Assembly: GCA_013398955.1 (NCBI GenBank)
Contig: VWPU01004991.1
Location: 62,001-126,000, forward strand
Source of the DNA: Callaeas wilsoni
Lineage: Eukaryota > Chordata > Aves > Passeriformes > Callaeidae
Reading direction: 5' to 3'
Length of the DNA: 64,000 nucleotides
The translations under genes and the position numbers were made by a program. Positions 38,001-51,076 of the stretch are shown one piece after another. Numbering within the stretch: the stretch's first letter is position 1; each line of letters starts with the position of its first letter. The notes under the pieces were generated by a model. It was not told the DNA's origin and searched no databases. It was given only the letters and a program-made list of their open reading frames with translations.

Positions 38001-41000
38001 TATTTTATTGATTGAAAGTGATTCTATGTTTTCTGTCTTAGACATAAAGGACTAGATAACCATATTGATTTTCTAATACAGTAATCAAACTAAAGGGCTT
38101 TTATTCTCAATACCACTCTAAGCTTTCTACTACTGTCTTTAAATGAAAATGTCGTATGACAGAATCTCTATCTAAAAAGCCTTCTTGATATTCATTAACA
38201 GCAAACAAAAAAGGAAATTAAATAAAATTGAAGCTCTACAGAAACATGAAACTGTAGGAACTGTTAAAAATCAATGGTGGGCAGTGACTAGGACATCTCT
38301 CTTTCCAAGGGAGAGTTAATATTCATGCATTAATTTGCTTCACATTCTTTATTACATAAAGTATGATTACAAGTATAGTAAAGACGGATGCAATATTATT
38401 GATACTAATAACATAGAACTTATATTTTATTGAAGAGAATTTTAGGACTATCAGTTTACATCTTTAGATTCCAATGCTACAGATTTTCTGTGAAAACTGT
38501 ACAATTATAAAATAAGTAAGTGGAATGATCAATAACAATGATTCTCAGCCTCAGACGGCATCTTAGGGATTCAGTGCTTTAATGTCTGTAGCGCATTTAA
38601 AAATGTCTGAGGAAAATGTACTATGTAAGTGCAGACTATTCTTCTTGATGTTCAAGCACCATGTGACAGGTGTAAGACAGACAGATTTTCAAATAACATA
38701 CAGAAATACTGAAGCTATATAAAAATTTCAGGATCACAAATTTATGCTCTGAAGTCTCCTTGTCTATTACTTCTGTCTTTACTGACCTGTGAGCATTTGT
38801 GTGAATGATATTTCTTTGGTTAAACTTTTGGGAACAGTTTTTCTCACTTCAGTCTGTAGCATTCAAATGCACATATCATGATATACATGGGGCATCTACT
38901 ATTTCTTCAGGAAATGCCACAATTAACTCACAAAATGTTCAACATGTAGTCATAGAGCAGAATTACATTTTGTCAGTCTGGTTATTTCTTGTGATTATTA
39001 TTATTTTCATTTTTTTTTCATATTTCTAAACTGCAGTCTTGGATACAAGACATCATAAGATCTAATTTCTTGCATATAAACATATAATAAGTGTTGTTCC
39101 TTCTCCATGGGCCTTAAAATGACAGCATAAATTCAAAGACAGAAGATGAATACCAAGACCTAGATGAGAACTGAAGGGAAACATTATACGAGTACAGCTG
39201 AAGATAACGAAGCTTAGCTACAACTCCATTTCCAGGATAAGTCTGTACAGGATTTTGTGGCACAGTTCAGCAAGTGCTGCAAGGATAGGAATCATTCAAA
39301 AACCATGCTGCAGTCATAAGAGTAGTGCAACATCGTGAGGACAGACCTGACTTAACCTTTAAAGATGTGCTCTGTCTGTAGAGCCTGTGGCTTCACAGCT
39401 CTTACCATAAATCAGAATGCTTCAAATGCGCAAAGACAGGTTTGCTGGTAGGGGAAAGCTTCTCACTAAAGAAAACTGCATATTTTAGCCTACTTAAGTT
39501 TTGGGTTTAGGATTCTATCTTTATTTGAAATCCAAAAGGATTAACAGTTGCTACATATCTGCTTTTTTGCCATATTTTCCTGCAAAATAGTTGGAATCTG
39601 CTTTTCTTTTAGTTGCAAAACTAATGCAATATGAAAGAACTGATCTGAATATGTTGTATACCATGATAAATTTAGAGCTTGGAAACTCTGAAAGGAAGCT
39701 AGTAAAAGTGTCAAAGAAACCCAGAAGTCACCACCCCAGTCAGGGTGCTAGAGGAAAAGACAGAACCTTCTAATGTCTGATCAGCTCCATTGGAGTATTT
39801 ACCAACACCCAGTTTTTCACGGCCATGAAATACTGAAGAAAAGAAAAATAACCAAAGTTATAATTTCAGTACAGGTATACAGTACACAGACAAAAGATAC
39901 ATTAGCATCAGCCAAATGAAACCAGCGGGAGGGAAAAAATTGAAGGAAAAAAGATCAAACTCAGCAGAATGCAAAGCAATGGAAATAGTGTCAAAGTTAT
40001 AGATGAGGAATATGTATGATCCATATTCAAGTTGTCTGTTTTCAGTTTTATTGAAGGCATAAATCCTTACATTGAGTGATAAATCATTATTAATTCGATG
40101 GAATACTGCTAAGGAGAAACAAATGTTTTTTGGAGCTGATAGAATTGTCATGCATAATTCCCTAAGCATCCTATCCCATAGAGTGTATGGGCTGGGCAGA
40201 TGAGATGAAGATCATAACTCACTTATTAACATCACTACTCTGATACCATAAGAGCAACAAAGCACTGTGCCTTCTTTTAAAACAAAGCTTTAATTTTCCC
40301 CATTTAATATGCATTTCTGTTTGCTAGGGCTTCTGCACTGGCAGGGTGCACTTTAATGTGATTTTTTAAATTAATGACTTGTAATAGCAATTGTAAATTG
40401 ATATCCATAAACTAACTGTAATTTTATGTACCTTGTTTTGAAAACAACCTGCAAGTATTTGTATCAAGTGAATAGATTATTTTTATACCTAAACAATAGT
40501 GATTCTAATATATTACTCCTACTGCAGCCTTTCTGGGTTCTGTGTTAGGAAAAAATTGATTCATAGTTTATGCCTAACACAGATTTGCTAAGGCAGGTTA
40601 CACCAGATAAACAATGGTAATGCCTAAACATGGTCTTGGACACTGAAGTTAAAATGGGAGCTGAGAATTCTCATGGAATTGGAGTGTGTGTGTCACTGAA
40701 AACTCAGCAGGACAACAGTTTTATCGGATTTGGTCCCTGGCCACCACAAAGTCAATATTTGCCTCTGGCAGGAAATTCTCAAACAGGAATGACGAAGGCA
40801 CTTCATTCTTTGATTTGGTATTGTTTGGGGTTTTTTTGCATCCATCGAGATCATATGTAGGCTAGTAAAACCTTACACTGAAAGATTTTATCATGGATAT
40901 AAATCAAAACTCACAAGTCTTTTCCCATGTTCGATTAAAGAGAAACTTTAAAGCTTGCATGAATTTAATAAAGCACAGCTTAGGTTTTACATTAATTAGT

Positions 41001-44000
41001 GAAATCCTCAGTGACGTTCTGCAATTACGGAATTGTCTACAAATATATTTGTGCCTGATGTGCTGGAAAGAATTACAATGACTCTCTCAGAATAATGGGA
41101 TCTTGATTTTTGCCCTCTGTCTTGAGTGCCTGATGAAAAGGAATTAACTGATCACATTACCAGCTCCCAAAAGGATATAGAATGGAAACACCTTTTTAAA
41201 GGCACATTACGAAATCTTTAGAGAGTCTTCTCAGTCCAGCTGTTTCCAAATGAAACAAATAAGTGTGGAAGATGATAACTGGTTTTCCTCTTCCACTTCC
41301 TGTTCCATTATCACTTTCAGCTCTCAGAAATCCACAGTTATTTCAATAATCTGTATTTAGTTTAGTTTCTATTGTTCTTCCTTTCACCATGGACTAGAGC
41401 ACAAGTCAGGACTAAGCCTCCTTCCTCACCATGTGGCATGGCAGGGACATTCAACAACATTAATGTACAGGGTGGGGATGTACTCCCGGAATGCAACTCC
41501 CCACCTGGTCTGCCTCCAGCCTTCCTAACAACAGGAACTCCTTGCCTTCTCTGCTTGCCTGTTTGCTTAGTCTTCCTTATTTTCCTGGTGATTACTGACA
41601 GAAATGATGTCTTTCTCTAGTGCTAGTCCATTCACTGTCTTTGGCACAGGTAGGTTTACTGCATTTGAGTGGGAATAGATCTATCCATTAATCTGTAATA
41701 TCAATTTACACAATTTTATTCTGAATAAACTTTATTTTTATCACTAAAGTTCAGGGTAGTTAGTCACTATTTCCATCCACAAGCTTCTCTTAATGAAGGG
41801 GAAGAAAGATTAAAATTATTAATTTCTTTAATTATTTCACATATTTTAATTCTTCGCTTTGCATTTTACCATTATTTTTTTGATTAGTAGACTGAGAAAT
41901 TGGTTTGAAAAATACTTTTTAAGCTACTTGCATTTTCCTGGATACTTTCTAGGGAATTTCACATTTTTCCTATAGGAAACATGAATGAAGAATTAATTTG
42001 TCTTATTTGCAATTAGATTGTTTTTCCCTCTAGATGTTTTGAGATTTTAATTTCTTTCTCCTTTTTGAGATCTCTCAGTTAGTAACTCCAATAACATAGA
42101 TGAAGATCATATAGAAATGGCCCTTAGCTGCAAAAGCTAGAAAAAACCCTGGAAAAAATAAATCTGCAGTTACTTTAGGAAAATATAAAATAATTCTAAC
42201 AGATATTTCCTTGGTTTTAATGCAACAAACATAACTCCTATTTGGACTTGCTTTTATAAGGCATGAATGATCAGCATTTCAAGATGCTCAAAACCCTTCA
42301 AGTGTCTAACACTCCAGTTGGGAAAAAAAAAGAAAAAACCTGAAAACCGGTGTGAAGGGCTTGTGCTGCTGCTTACCCTGCGGTCATTGTTTTCTTAAGA
42401 ATCTATTGACAGTCTCACTTTATTTATCACTCCTCTTGTCAATGTTTCAGCAGCATCTTCCTGCTCATATTTCCCTTTACTACATTTACTCCTGCAAGTC
42501 AGATAGAGGGACAGCACAATGGCTCTTTGCAGGATTTGTTTTCACGTATTCCTTCGTTATGAAACTCATTTCAGCTGGACCTTTAAATAACTCCTAAGCA
42601 GCAAGAAAGAGGCAGTACATCCATCACACAGTGAATACAAAGCATTTAATGCAGATCTCAAATCGATTCTTTTGTTCAAATGCTAATTTTTATTTATTCC
42701 ACTTCCCCAGGAGGCTTAGCAAGTAATAATTATATTCATGCCAGTGTGGATTTATAACCCAAGGAGGGAGATGAAATAAGAAAGCTGAGCATACTGTATT
42801 AGCTATTATTCATAAACTATTTCTGCTTGTCAGACGTTTGCTATGAGGCTGAGAATGCAGTGCTTCACCTCTCTCTCAGTTTGACCATAGCTGAGAAGTT
42901 GCCCCAAGTTCACCCATCACTACAACTCGGAATAAACTCAATGACTAAAGAGACTAACTCCTGTTTCCTGGCACACTCTGTGCCTTCCTCCTAAACAAAG
43001 CTAAGTTAATATTCTAAAGGCAGAAATCCAGACAATGTCTTCATAAACATAGAAATTTTCAAAGGAAAAAAAAAATTACTCCCTTCTGGGATTTTAATGT
43101 TGATAGTATTTTTTGACATTGCTGTTTTTGAGAATAAAGCAAGATGGGGCCTAGGGAGACTTCAATCTCAGTTTAGATTTCTCTGTTCCTTTCTTAAGTG
43201 AAGCCCTTTCATATTACCAAATTGATTTAATGTCAATATGCTGCCTAAAGTTCAAGTTGGGAAAAAGTGATGTCATATTTCAAAACATTCTAGGTATACT
43301 TTCATCTTTTCAAATAACAGACTTTCTCCACAACACTCTCTTTCTTTCTTCCTCCAAGCCCTCTATCCCCATAAAACCTCACAAAAAATTTTGGCTCACG
43401 ATAGTTTTCAGCTTTTGCCCACGAATAGACCTACACATGGTCCTATGTGTTATTTTTTGCAGACATAATTGTTTTAAAATATCAAGTCATCATAGCTTTT
43501 GGCAATCTCATATGCTTTTTTTCTTTCTCCTAGTTATTCTACATGTTTAAAAATCTAAAATATATAGATGCAATTTACATATGACATGGTCTGAAGAAGG
43601 GAAAGAATTCTAATTTGGTTTTAGAGTAATGACAAGCAAAATGTGCTTCTTTTTTTTTTTGACAATTTGATAATTTTCAATCCATGAATGTGTAACTAGA
43701 TAATATTTTGAGTTAAAAATTAGGAAAGATGTGTACATATGTTTTCATTACTCCTTCATGGGGGTTATTGGCATTTCCAGTAATTATTCATACCAGCTGA
43801 ATCTTGAAAATATCTATCCAATAGCATCCAGAGATGCTCTGATTTTTTTAAAAAAGAAAAACCTTGATGGATGCCACAACTAAAATGAGATATCAGGAAA
43901 TTTGCCAATGCTAAGAATTCCTTATGTCAATGATTTGGCTGGAAATGTTATAGAATTTCTTTTGTCAGTGGCAGCTGAGTATCAACAAAGAGGGCTCCAA

Positions 44001-44651
44001 AATGTAAATCTGTGGATGCATTTTGACCCATCTGTCTTCCACTTTCAGGATTTCCACAGAGTATAAGTGACCTGAAGACAACATATGATTTGGGGAAAAG
44101 TGTATGCCAGGAGTGTGTATTATTGCCAACCAAAATCCAAAATATAGCTGTTTATATATTACTGTTTATTACTGTATTTTTGTATGTGTGCTTTGGAACA
44201 CCTCCATTCAGCTTTGGGATTAAAAAATACAGAGACTAATCTCTTTACCTGCTCTACCAATTTGAACTAATAGTTGCAAAAGAATATTCTACAAACCACT
44301 CCAAGACTCCCAATACTTCTGAGAGAAAAAAATAAGTGCAATCTGTTTGATGTTTATAGATATATACCCAGCAACCCAGAAAAACCTGCTGGGGATTACA
44401 GGTGAATATCCCTGGGACACTGAAGGAGATCCTCCCAGCTTTTTATGGAAACTGGCCTGTCTGGGAAGGACAGTGGATAAAGCTGAGGATTAGGAGGCAA
44501 AACATACTTCTCACAAAATTGGCAGTCATGCTTCTGAAAGTGTCAGACTGAATTCCTCTTGTCACCCAAAAATCTGTTGGCAACTGACAATCAGAAGTGG
44601 ATTCAGACATCGTGGTTTGCCACTTAATATCACTCTCCAGCTCCTGTAAGC

Positions 44652-44699
44652 CAGGATTTCATCATGAAGATAACACAGGATTTCATCATGAAGATAACA
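44652..44699. repeat. Exact 24-bp tandem duplication
   Basis: Two identical 24-base units containing GGATTTCATCATGAAGATAA abut at 44675/44676. The lack of any mismatch suggests a recent duplication. Confidence 0.92.
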
Positions 44700-45022
44700 T
44701 CTCCACTGAAAATTTCTCAACAGTCCCTTGCTTCTGTTGTACTTGCTTTCATTTTTCTGTTTGTGTCAGGAGACTCAGGCATAAAACTTTGAGCACATAT
44801 CTTTAGCAAAAAACCTGGCAACCCAGAAACCTGTCAGAGGTACTTTATTTGATGCCATGGTCTCATACGCTTCTGGGGATGTATGTCCTGGGCACTACTG
44901 TGTTTGTAACAGACCCCTCCAAGGGGTGAATGTGCACCAGCTCTATTACTTCATATCTTAATTCAGCTTTTTCCCCTTTTTAATTCCTGAATGTGCAGAG
45001 ACTTAGACCTCTCTATATTAAT

Positions 45023-45048
45023 GGAATATCTATGTTAATAGATATTCC
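45023..45048. repeat. Perfect inverted repeat (hairpin), 11-bp stem
   Basis: GGAATATCTAT (45023-45033), loop GTTA, ATAGATATTCC (45038-45048). All 11 pairs match. It may form a cruciform or RNA hairpin. No T-rich tract follows that would suggest a termination role. Confidence 0.9.
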
Positions 45049-45980
45049 CTTGGGACTGACCTGCTCGGAAAATAGCTTAGGTTTTGCGAGTTAGGGTTTC
45101 ATTTAACTTTCTGAAATTCACCATGGCTAATCGTTATTGCCACTTTTGCATCTAGTACTTGTTTGCTAGGGGCAAAAGCCTAAAGCAATTTGTTTTAATG
45201 TTTTTATTGGGGGGTTTTGTTTTCCGTTTGTTCTTGGTTTGATTTGGTTTTGGGTTTTTTTAATGCCATCCACCTTCTTCTCTTCTATTTCCTGAGAGCC
45301 ATAAAGGAAGGAGACTGGTCTCTGCACTTTCTAAGATACTGTTACTTCCGTGATTAATCAGAAAGAGGTATAAGTGCCTTGGATTGATATGGTTTAGACT
45401 CCGTGAAGGACCTTTGTCTCCAGACCATATTCTATGCAAAACTGAATCCATTCTGACTGTGTAGTGGGAAAACTTATTCCTTTGAGATGGAACAAGGACC
45501 CTGCCTTTTACAAAGAGGCTGTTTGCTGTACTCTCAAGCTGAAGGCTGGAAAGCTGGGGTTTGGGATGTTCTGTGAAATAGGCTCAGTGGAACTTGTACA
45601 GTAGCTTCTGGCTCAACATTTTGGAAAAACAAACAAACCAACAAACTCCACAATACTACTTGTTTGAAGCCTCTGTAAGTTCTCAAAGTTTCTCTTGCTT
45701 TCTGAATAGGTTACCTCACCACCATGAAGGTGGCTTGTTCCATCTATTCTGCAAAATAATCCTTTCCCTGAAGAGCTGGCAATCTCCCAGAAAAAATCTC
45801 AAGCTGTTTGTTTCTTGGCATTGTGTGAAGATTGACAGCGTGTCTCTATGATAGGTCCTATCACAGTAAGACAGGCACTATTAAGTGCCAGAGGGATGAA
45901 ATGCATATATCCATCGTGCTTTTGACAACTTTCATCATTTGCCCTTCCTAGATAAGAAAATTCTGCATTTTCATACTCAG

Positions 45981-46110
45981 AAAAAAACTCAAACAAACAA
46001 ACAAAACAAAACAACCAAACCAAATTAAAAAACAAAACAAAACAAACAAACAAACAAACAAACAAACAAACCTCACAAAAAAAACCCAAACCCAGACCCC
46101 AAAAAAACAA
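45981..46110 (+). repeat. (CAAA)n/(AAAAC)n low-complexity array
   Basis: CAAA tetramers, pure for about nine units near 46042-46071, are flanked by AAAAC pentamers and A/C-rich remnants. The 103-codon minus-strand frame across it (45799-46110) is a simple-repeat product. Confidence 0.88.
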
Positions 46111-49100
46111 GGCCCTGGGAGAAAGAAGCAGTTTTCACTCTTTTTAAGCCTGCAGTTGTTTTCTTTCAGTTTAGAGCCAGTCTACAACAATGTGGTGTTA
46201 ATCAACTATAAAACTTCACTATTTTTAATGATCACTTAATGATCACTTAGCTTCCACTACCTAGAATCCACTCCTTCTCTTGGACACAGACAGTCTGGTT
46301 TGTTCTCTCTTTTTTTTTCTTTTCCAAAAAAACTGATGTATCATACTTATAAACAGAGATGAATTAATGAGGAGAAAACTGGTAGAGTTACCCCAAATGA
46401 TCGAGTTTTTCCTGTGTTTCATGATTCATTAACACTCCTTCTTCCTAGACTGCTTGTAACACTTCACCCAGAGAGAGCATCAGCTGAAAAGAGGGTAGCT
46501 GTTGTAATTTTGCAAGGAAATAATATTTTTTAAGATCAGAAAATATTTTATGCACAACAACTTTATGATAACAAATATTTCCTATTTGATGATCTGCCTC
46601 TGAAAACTACTTTAAATCTTCATGCTTTCAGGCCTGGAATTCTAGGAAGTGTGGGATTCTACCATCTTTTGAGACAATAACATTAAGAGGGGTACCAGAG
46701 TCTAGGTGATTTTTAACAGCTGCTTGAGCATGAAGTAGTTCACAATAGGAGCCTTTTTACTTGGAGACAGACAAGGAACATGTATCTTTCTGCATCTGGG
46801 TGTCTGATCAAGTGCTTTTTAAGGCTTGTGATGCTCCTGCTCCTCCAGCTCAGAAAGACAGTCTCAAAGCTTCAAGAATTCCTTTCCCTCACAGAAATTC
46901 ACTCGGCTTTCTGGGACCTTCTGATCTAGATTTCCAGAATTGTTGCCTTATTTTGTTCTTCATTTTTCTGGATATCCTAAAAGTATTCTGAAGGTTTGTG
47001 CACCCCAAGAGGTTTGTGTAGCTCACTATAATGCAGCAGAAGATTAGAAGTGATACCAGCTGTGATGGGGCTTCTTTCTTATTGAAAAAATCAAACATGA
47101 ACAACATAGTTATTTTCCTCTGCAACACTAAATCAGCTATGTTTGTAAAATAGGTGCCTATTGGTATTAGAGATGGTGGAGAGAAGAAATAGGAGAAAAA
47201 TCCATATAAATGTATTCATCCATTCACATAATACGGATCCCCAATACTGAGAACGGATCGCAGTCTCAGTGTTCCCACGTGTTTAGGTCCACACTCTCCT
47301 TACCATGTAAGGAAGGGATTAAAAAAAAGTTTAAAAATCAGCATGACTTCTCTCAAGTCAACTCAAATGTTTATGCTGAGTTTTACTCTATTCCCTGGCT
47401 GGTAATTTCAATCACCATGGATGATTCACTCATTTGATAGGAGGGTTGCAATCAAGGGATGAAGTGAACTGAAGAGCTAAAGGTAAATGTGTGCATCTAA
47501 ACAACAGCTCTGCTGAATACAGTTGGAATGAGACATTTTGAGAAGAAATCAGGGTTAATGGATGACCTTGTAAAAGCACTGGAAATATGGGACCACATAA
47601 TCTAGCAGTGGTTGTACAACACCTAAATAGGTTATGCTCATCCAAGTAATATTTTTAGCTTGTTTTTCCTCTTATTCCAAATGTGCTTTTACGTATTTTT
47701 AGTCAAGCTTTCTGTCTCCTCATGCTGAAAAATTGCTGATGTTTTCACTCTGCAGAAATTGAGGACATTTCTGCTCTCTATGCCATATGAATCAGCAAAT
47801 CTTCCTCTTAAAAGGAATTGAACACTTTCAGAACAAAGGAGGAATAAATAGTGATCTTTCAATTATTTTTTCATTCTGCTTTTGACTTAGCAAAGGAGAG
47901 GAGAAATTAGTCCAAAAATTATATCTATAACTTCTATCCAGATATTTCCAAAATTTTCCTTCTAAAGCTTATTCTCCCTCAATTGTTAGCATTTTTGGAT
48001 TTTGTCCTATTACTATTTTTGAGATGATTATTTATATAGGAGATCAGTACAGAACCCAAATCTCAGCTTTTGGAGGAAAAAAGCGTGCATTTCAGATCCA
48101 AAGTTTTTCTGTTAGAAAAGATTAGGAGTTTATTTTGAGCATACTTTTTCACATGCTTTCAGCATGATTTTTTTCAGCTCACTTTTCTTCACAGCACACA
48201 CTTTGGTACTCTGCCTAGTTTGGTTTAGGGCGGCATGCATATAAAAGTTCCTTTTCATTTCTTGGTGTTACTTACAGCTATATATAATGAAAGCAATTAA
48301 TATTTTCCTGTTTTTACTATAATTTTTACTAGTTTTAGTTGCTTTGCCAAGCCAGTAACTGCCAAAAAATTGTTTGGTTCATGTTTTTTCACATATATAT
48401 GTTACTATTTATTTGCTGATAATTACATAAAGCACACCAGTGTATTATCTGCAAGCAAACAGGGTACTAAGGAGAGCAGAGAACAACAACTGCAGCAAAA
48501 GCCCCCACTATTTGTGGCTTGTCTGCTTCAATATTTGGGAAAATGTTTTACAGGTAGTGAGCTTCTGGAGGGTTGATAATCAGTATTTTTTTCAAATCAT
48601 GTTCCTTTACTCTGTTTCTAACTGGTCACCCGAAACATGAGTCAATAAAATGTCATTATTTCATTTGCAAGGAAGAAATCCTGAGATTTCAATAGTAATC
48701 AAACTCAGTTAAATAAAAGTCTTGGAAAAGACTAAATCCCAAACCTGTGGAAAACTGCTTTTCACTTTAGTGGAAAGTGGCACTTTTACTCTGACTTTAA
48801 AATTTCTGTTACTTACAGAAGGGAAGGTGGCAGCTGGGGACTGCACAAGAAGTAAGGCTGTACAAGACCATTATTTCATCCTTAAATTTACAAAGCTTTA
48901 ACCCAAAATTCACATCTCCATTGTGAATTCTCTGTTCTTTTGACCCGTCTTCTGCTCGCCCAAGCAGGAAGAAGTTAGGAAGTAGTATGTTTATATTTTC
49001 ATGTAAGTGTACTACTAACTGATGCTCAACATCATGACACATTCTGCAGAAGAGGAGTTTTTGTTCCTTTGTTTTTTTGGTTTTTGGTTGTTTTTTTAAA

Positions 49101-50354
49101 GACAGTATGGCTATTTGTAGCCAGTCTATGATGGCCTCTGAGAGAAGGCCAGTAATTTTTCAAGAAGTGTCAAAGAATTTTCTTTTGCCCTAGGTGAGAA
49201 CATGTTTCAAGAACTGAGGTTTCTGGGACTGATGGCCTAATGAAGGAATGTCACACAGAAAAAGAGGGAAGAATAGGCCTAAAAAAAATTATGTATATAT
49301 GCTTCTGGGTACCACTTCTACTTTTTGTCCACCTCTGCTTCCAATTCACAGAGAAATACTGTACAGGCCCTATAGTTTCCACTGTTGTAAGGTCAAGCAC
49401 ACTAATTTGCTGAATACCCCTAGTACCTCCTAGAGTTTTAGTGTAGCCATTTATATCAGAGCTACATCATTTTAAGGATCAGCAAAAAAGCCAGGGCTCG
49501 TATTGTATCCAAACAGGTGAATGAAAACTACATCTCACTTGGAAAGTGAGATGCTGAATAGTCTGTGATCCTCCCTGTCGGTGGCTTGTGTTTCCTTCTA
49601 TGTTCCTTGAGCAAAAGTCAGCACACAGCACTAATGATGCCTGAAAGCAGCTAAGAAGATAACAGCCAGATAGGATCCTCACCAATAGCTCATCAGTCTC
49701 CTAATTCTTGTAATTTCTCCCTATTAAATTCTTCCTTCATCTACAACATTTAAACCTGCAATTCAATTGGCAGTGGAACCATTACACTGCTGCTCTATGT
49801 GGTAATTGAATGGAGAATATGGCCTTTTGCAGAAACAAACTATAAAATGTGCCTCCAAGTCATTGGAAATGACACACAAACTGTGGCTAAGGAAGAACAA
49901 ATGCAAATACAGTCTTGTACTTATAAAATACTACAAAAAATAATAAATATAAAAAGATGGATGCAACATGAAATTTGAATATTTGAAAATGTTTTGTCCT
50001 TCTTTGACATACCTCTTTTTCTCTTCTTGTCAAAACACCATGGGAGGGAAGATATTAGGACTATATTTGCTGGAATTGAAGAAAAAGTGAATCTTTGAAA
50101 GAATTTCAATAATGACTATAGAAACTGCATTTGAGAAATCATTAAATACATTCCAGACTAAGGGAAATAAGCAGTGAGGAGAGAGTGGGCAGAGGACAAG
50201 CAGCAGACAGCAGGCAATATTCACAGGTGATTAATGTGCATTCTATGTACTCTTATATTTATGATGTCAGTATAACTAATAAATGTTTTCAAGAACTTGT
50301 GTTAGGGAGAAATGAACTCAAGGTGTTCATACCATTAGCCTCACTCAGAACCAT
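46111..50354. other. AT-rich unique DNA, no gene seen
   Basis: No coding region or named element is recognised. A two-copy 11-base duplication (AATGATCACTT at 46227-46237 and 46238-46248) and a T/G-rich low-complexity tract at about 49059-49100 are the only structures noted. Confidence 0.55.
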
Positions 50355-50539
50355 CCACAGAATCACAGAATATCCTGAGTTGGAAGGGATGCACGAGAAC
50401 CACCAAGCCCAAATTCTGGCCCTGCACCAGACAACCCCAAGAGCCACCCCAGGTACCTCAGAGTATGGTCCTAACACTTGAACTCTGGCAGGCTTGGTGC
50501 TGTGATCACTTCCCTGGGGAGCTCATTTCAGGGTCCAAA
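50355..50539 (-). mobile_element. CR1 LINE 3' end (avian subfamily), truncated
   Basis: The plus strand reads CACAGAATCACAGAATATCC, then GAGTTGGAAGG, TCTGGCCCTGCACCAGACA, GGCTTGGTGCTGTGATCACT and TCCCTGGGGAGC. This is the reverse complement of the 3' UTR of common avian CR1 elements, so the element lies on the minus strand with its 3' tip at 50355. About 185 bases remain and there is no reverse transcriptase. Its tail is similar to that of the SINE at 50938-51074. Confidence 0.9.
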
Positions 50540-50937
50540 GCTTTGTAGTTGTAGGCATAATTTATTTTCTAAAGGAAAATACTTGTAACGTGTATTTGTA
50601 ATGTACAATACACAAGCAGTCTCTGATTCAACTTAGCACTCCGCACTCAGTTTTACTCAATTTTTCTCAATTTTTGCATTGCATTGCTAGTTTTAGATTG
50701 TGCTATTTAATCTACTCTCTTCCCCTTTTCGGTTTAAGCGTTTTAGAGATTTATGCTTTCCCCCTCCATGTTTCTAGTGTGGAAGAGGGTTTCAGCTCCT
50801 ACGTTTGTTCTCATTTAACAGACATCTTTGAGAAGCAAAGAATAATTTCACACAAAACCTCTTTCACTGTAGTTTATCCTGCACTCAGCATTATCTTGCT
50901 CTTGCAAAGGGTCTCATATGGTTTTCTATCACATTAT
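50540..50937. other. Spacer between CR1 fragment and SINE
   Basis: Unique AT-rich sequence with no recognisable element. A 93-codon frame at 50674-50955 runs into the SINE and is not considered a gene. Confidence 0.6.
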
Positions 50938-51076
50938 TATCACAGAATATTCTGAGTTGGAAGAGACCACAAGGATCATCGAGTACAACTCCTAAGAGAA
51001 TGTCCCAAATAAGGATCAAACCCACAACCCTGGCATTATTAGCACCATTCTCTAACCAACTGAGCTAATCTCAGTG
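50938..51076 (-). mobile_element. tRNA-Ile/CR1 SINE (TguSINE1-like), copy 1
   Basis: On the minus strand the element begins with a tRNA-like head. The A box TTAGCTCAGTTGG lies at 51056-51068. The anticodon-loop region is GTGCTAATAATGCC, with anticodon AAT, as in tRNA-Ile. The B box is GGTTTGATCC (51013-51022). The head passes into a tail containing GATGATCCTTGTGG, TTCCAACTCAGAATATTCTG, the CR1 3' end. This composite matches the passerine SINE TguSINE1 as I know it. It would be transcribed by RNA polymerase III and mobilised by CR1 reverse transcriptase. It is not a working tRNA gene: the acceptor stem is absent and there are several substitutions. Confidence 0.88.

Larger units (their letters stand above)
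33541..45980. other. AT-rich unique DNA with short duplications and a hairpin
   Basis: No protein-coding gene or RNA gene is recognised in this 12-kb stretch. Local structures are a two-copy duplication at 34985-35025, an exact two-copy 24-bp duplication at 44652-44699, a perfect hairpin at 45023-45048 and a G/T-rich simple tract at about 45205-45262. GC-richer patches at 35730-36060 and 37020-37260 carry frames of 90 and 124 codons, neither with a recognisable domain. Possible regulatory blocks are at 34600-34870, 37430-37560 and 42690-42850. Confidence 0.5.

Noticed and set aside
51000..51076. tRNA-Ile gene on the minus strand
   Set aside because: A and B boxes and the anticodon loop are present, but the acceptor stem cannot pair and a CR1 tail follows. 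It is a SINE head.
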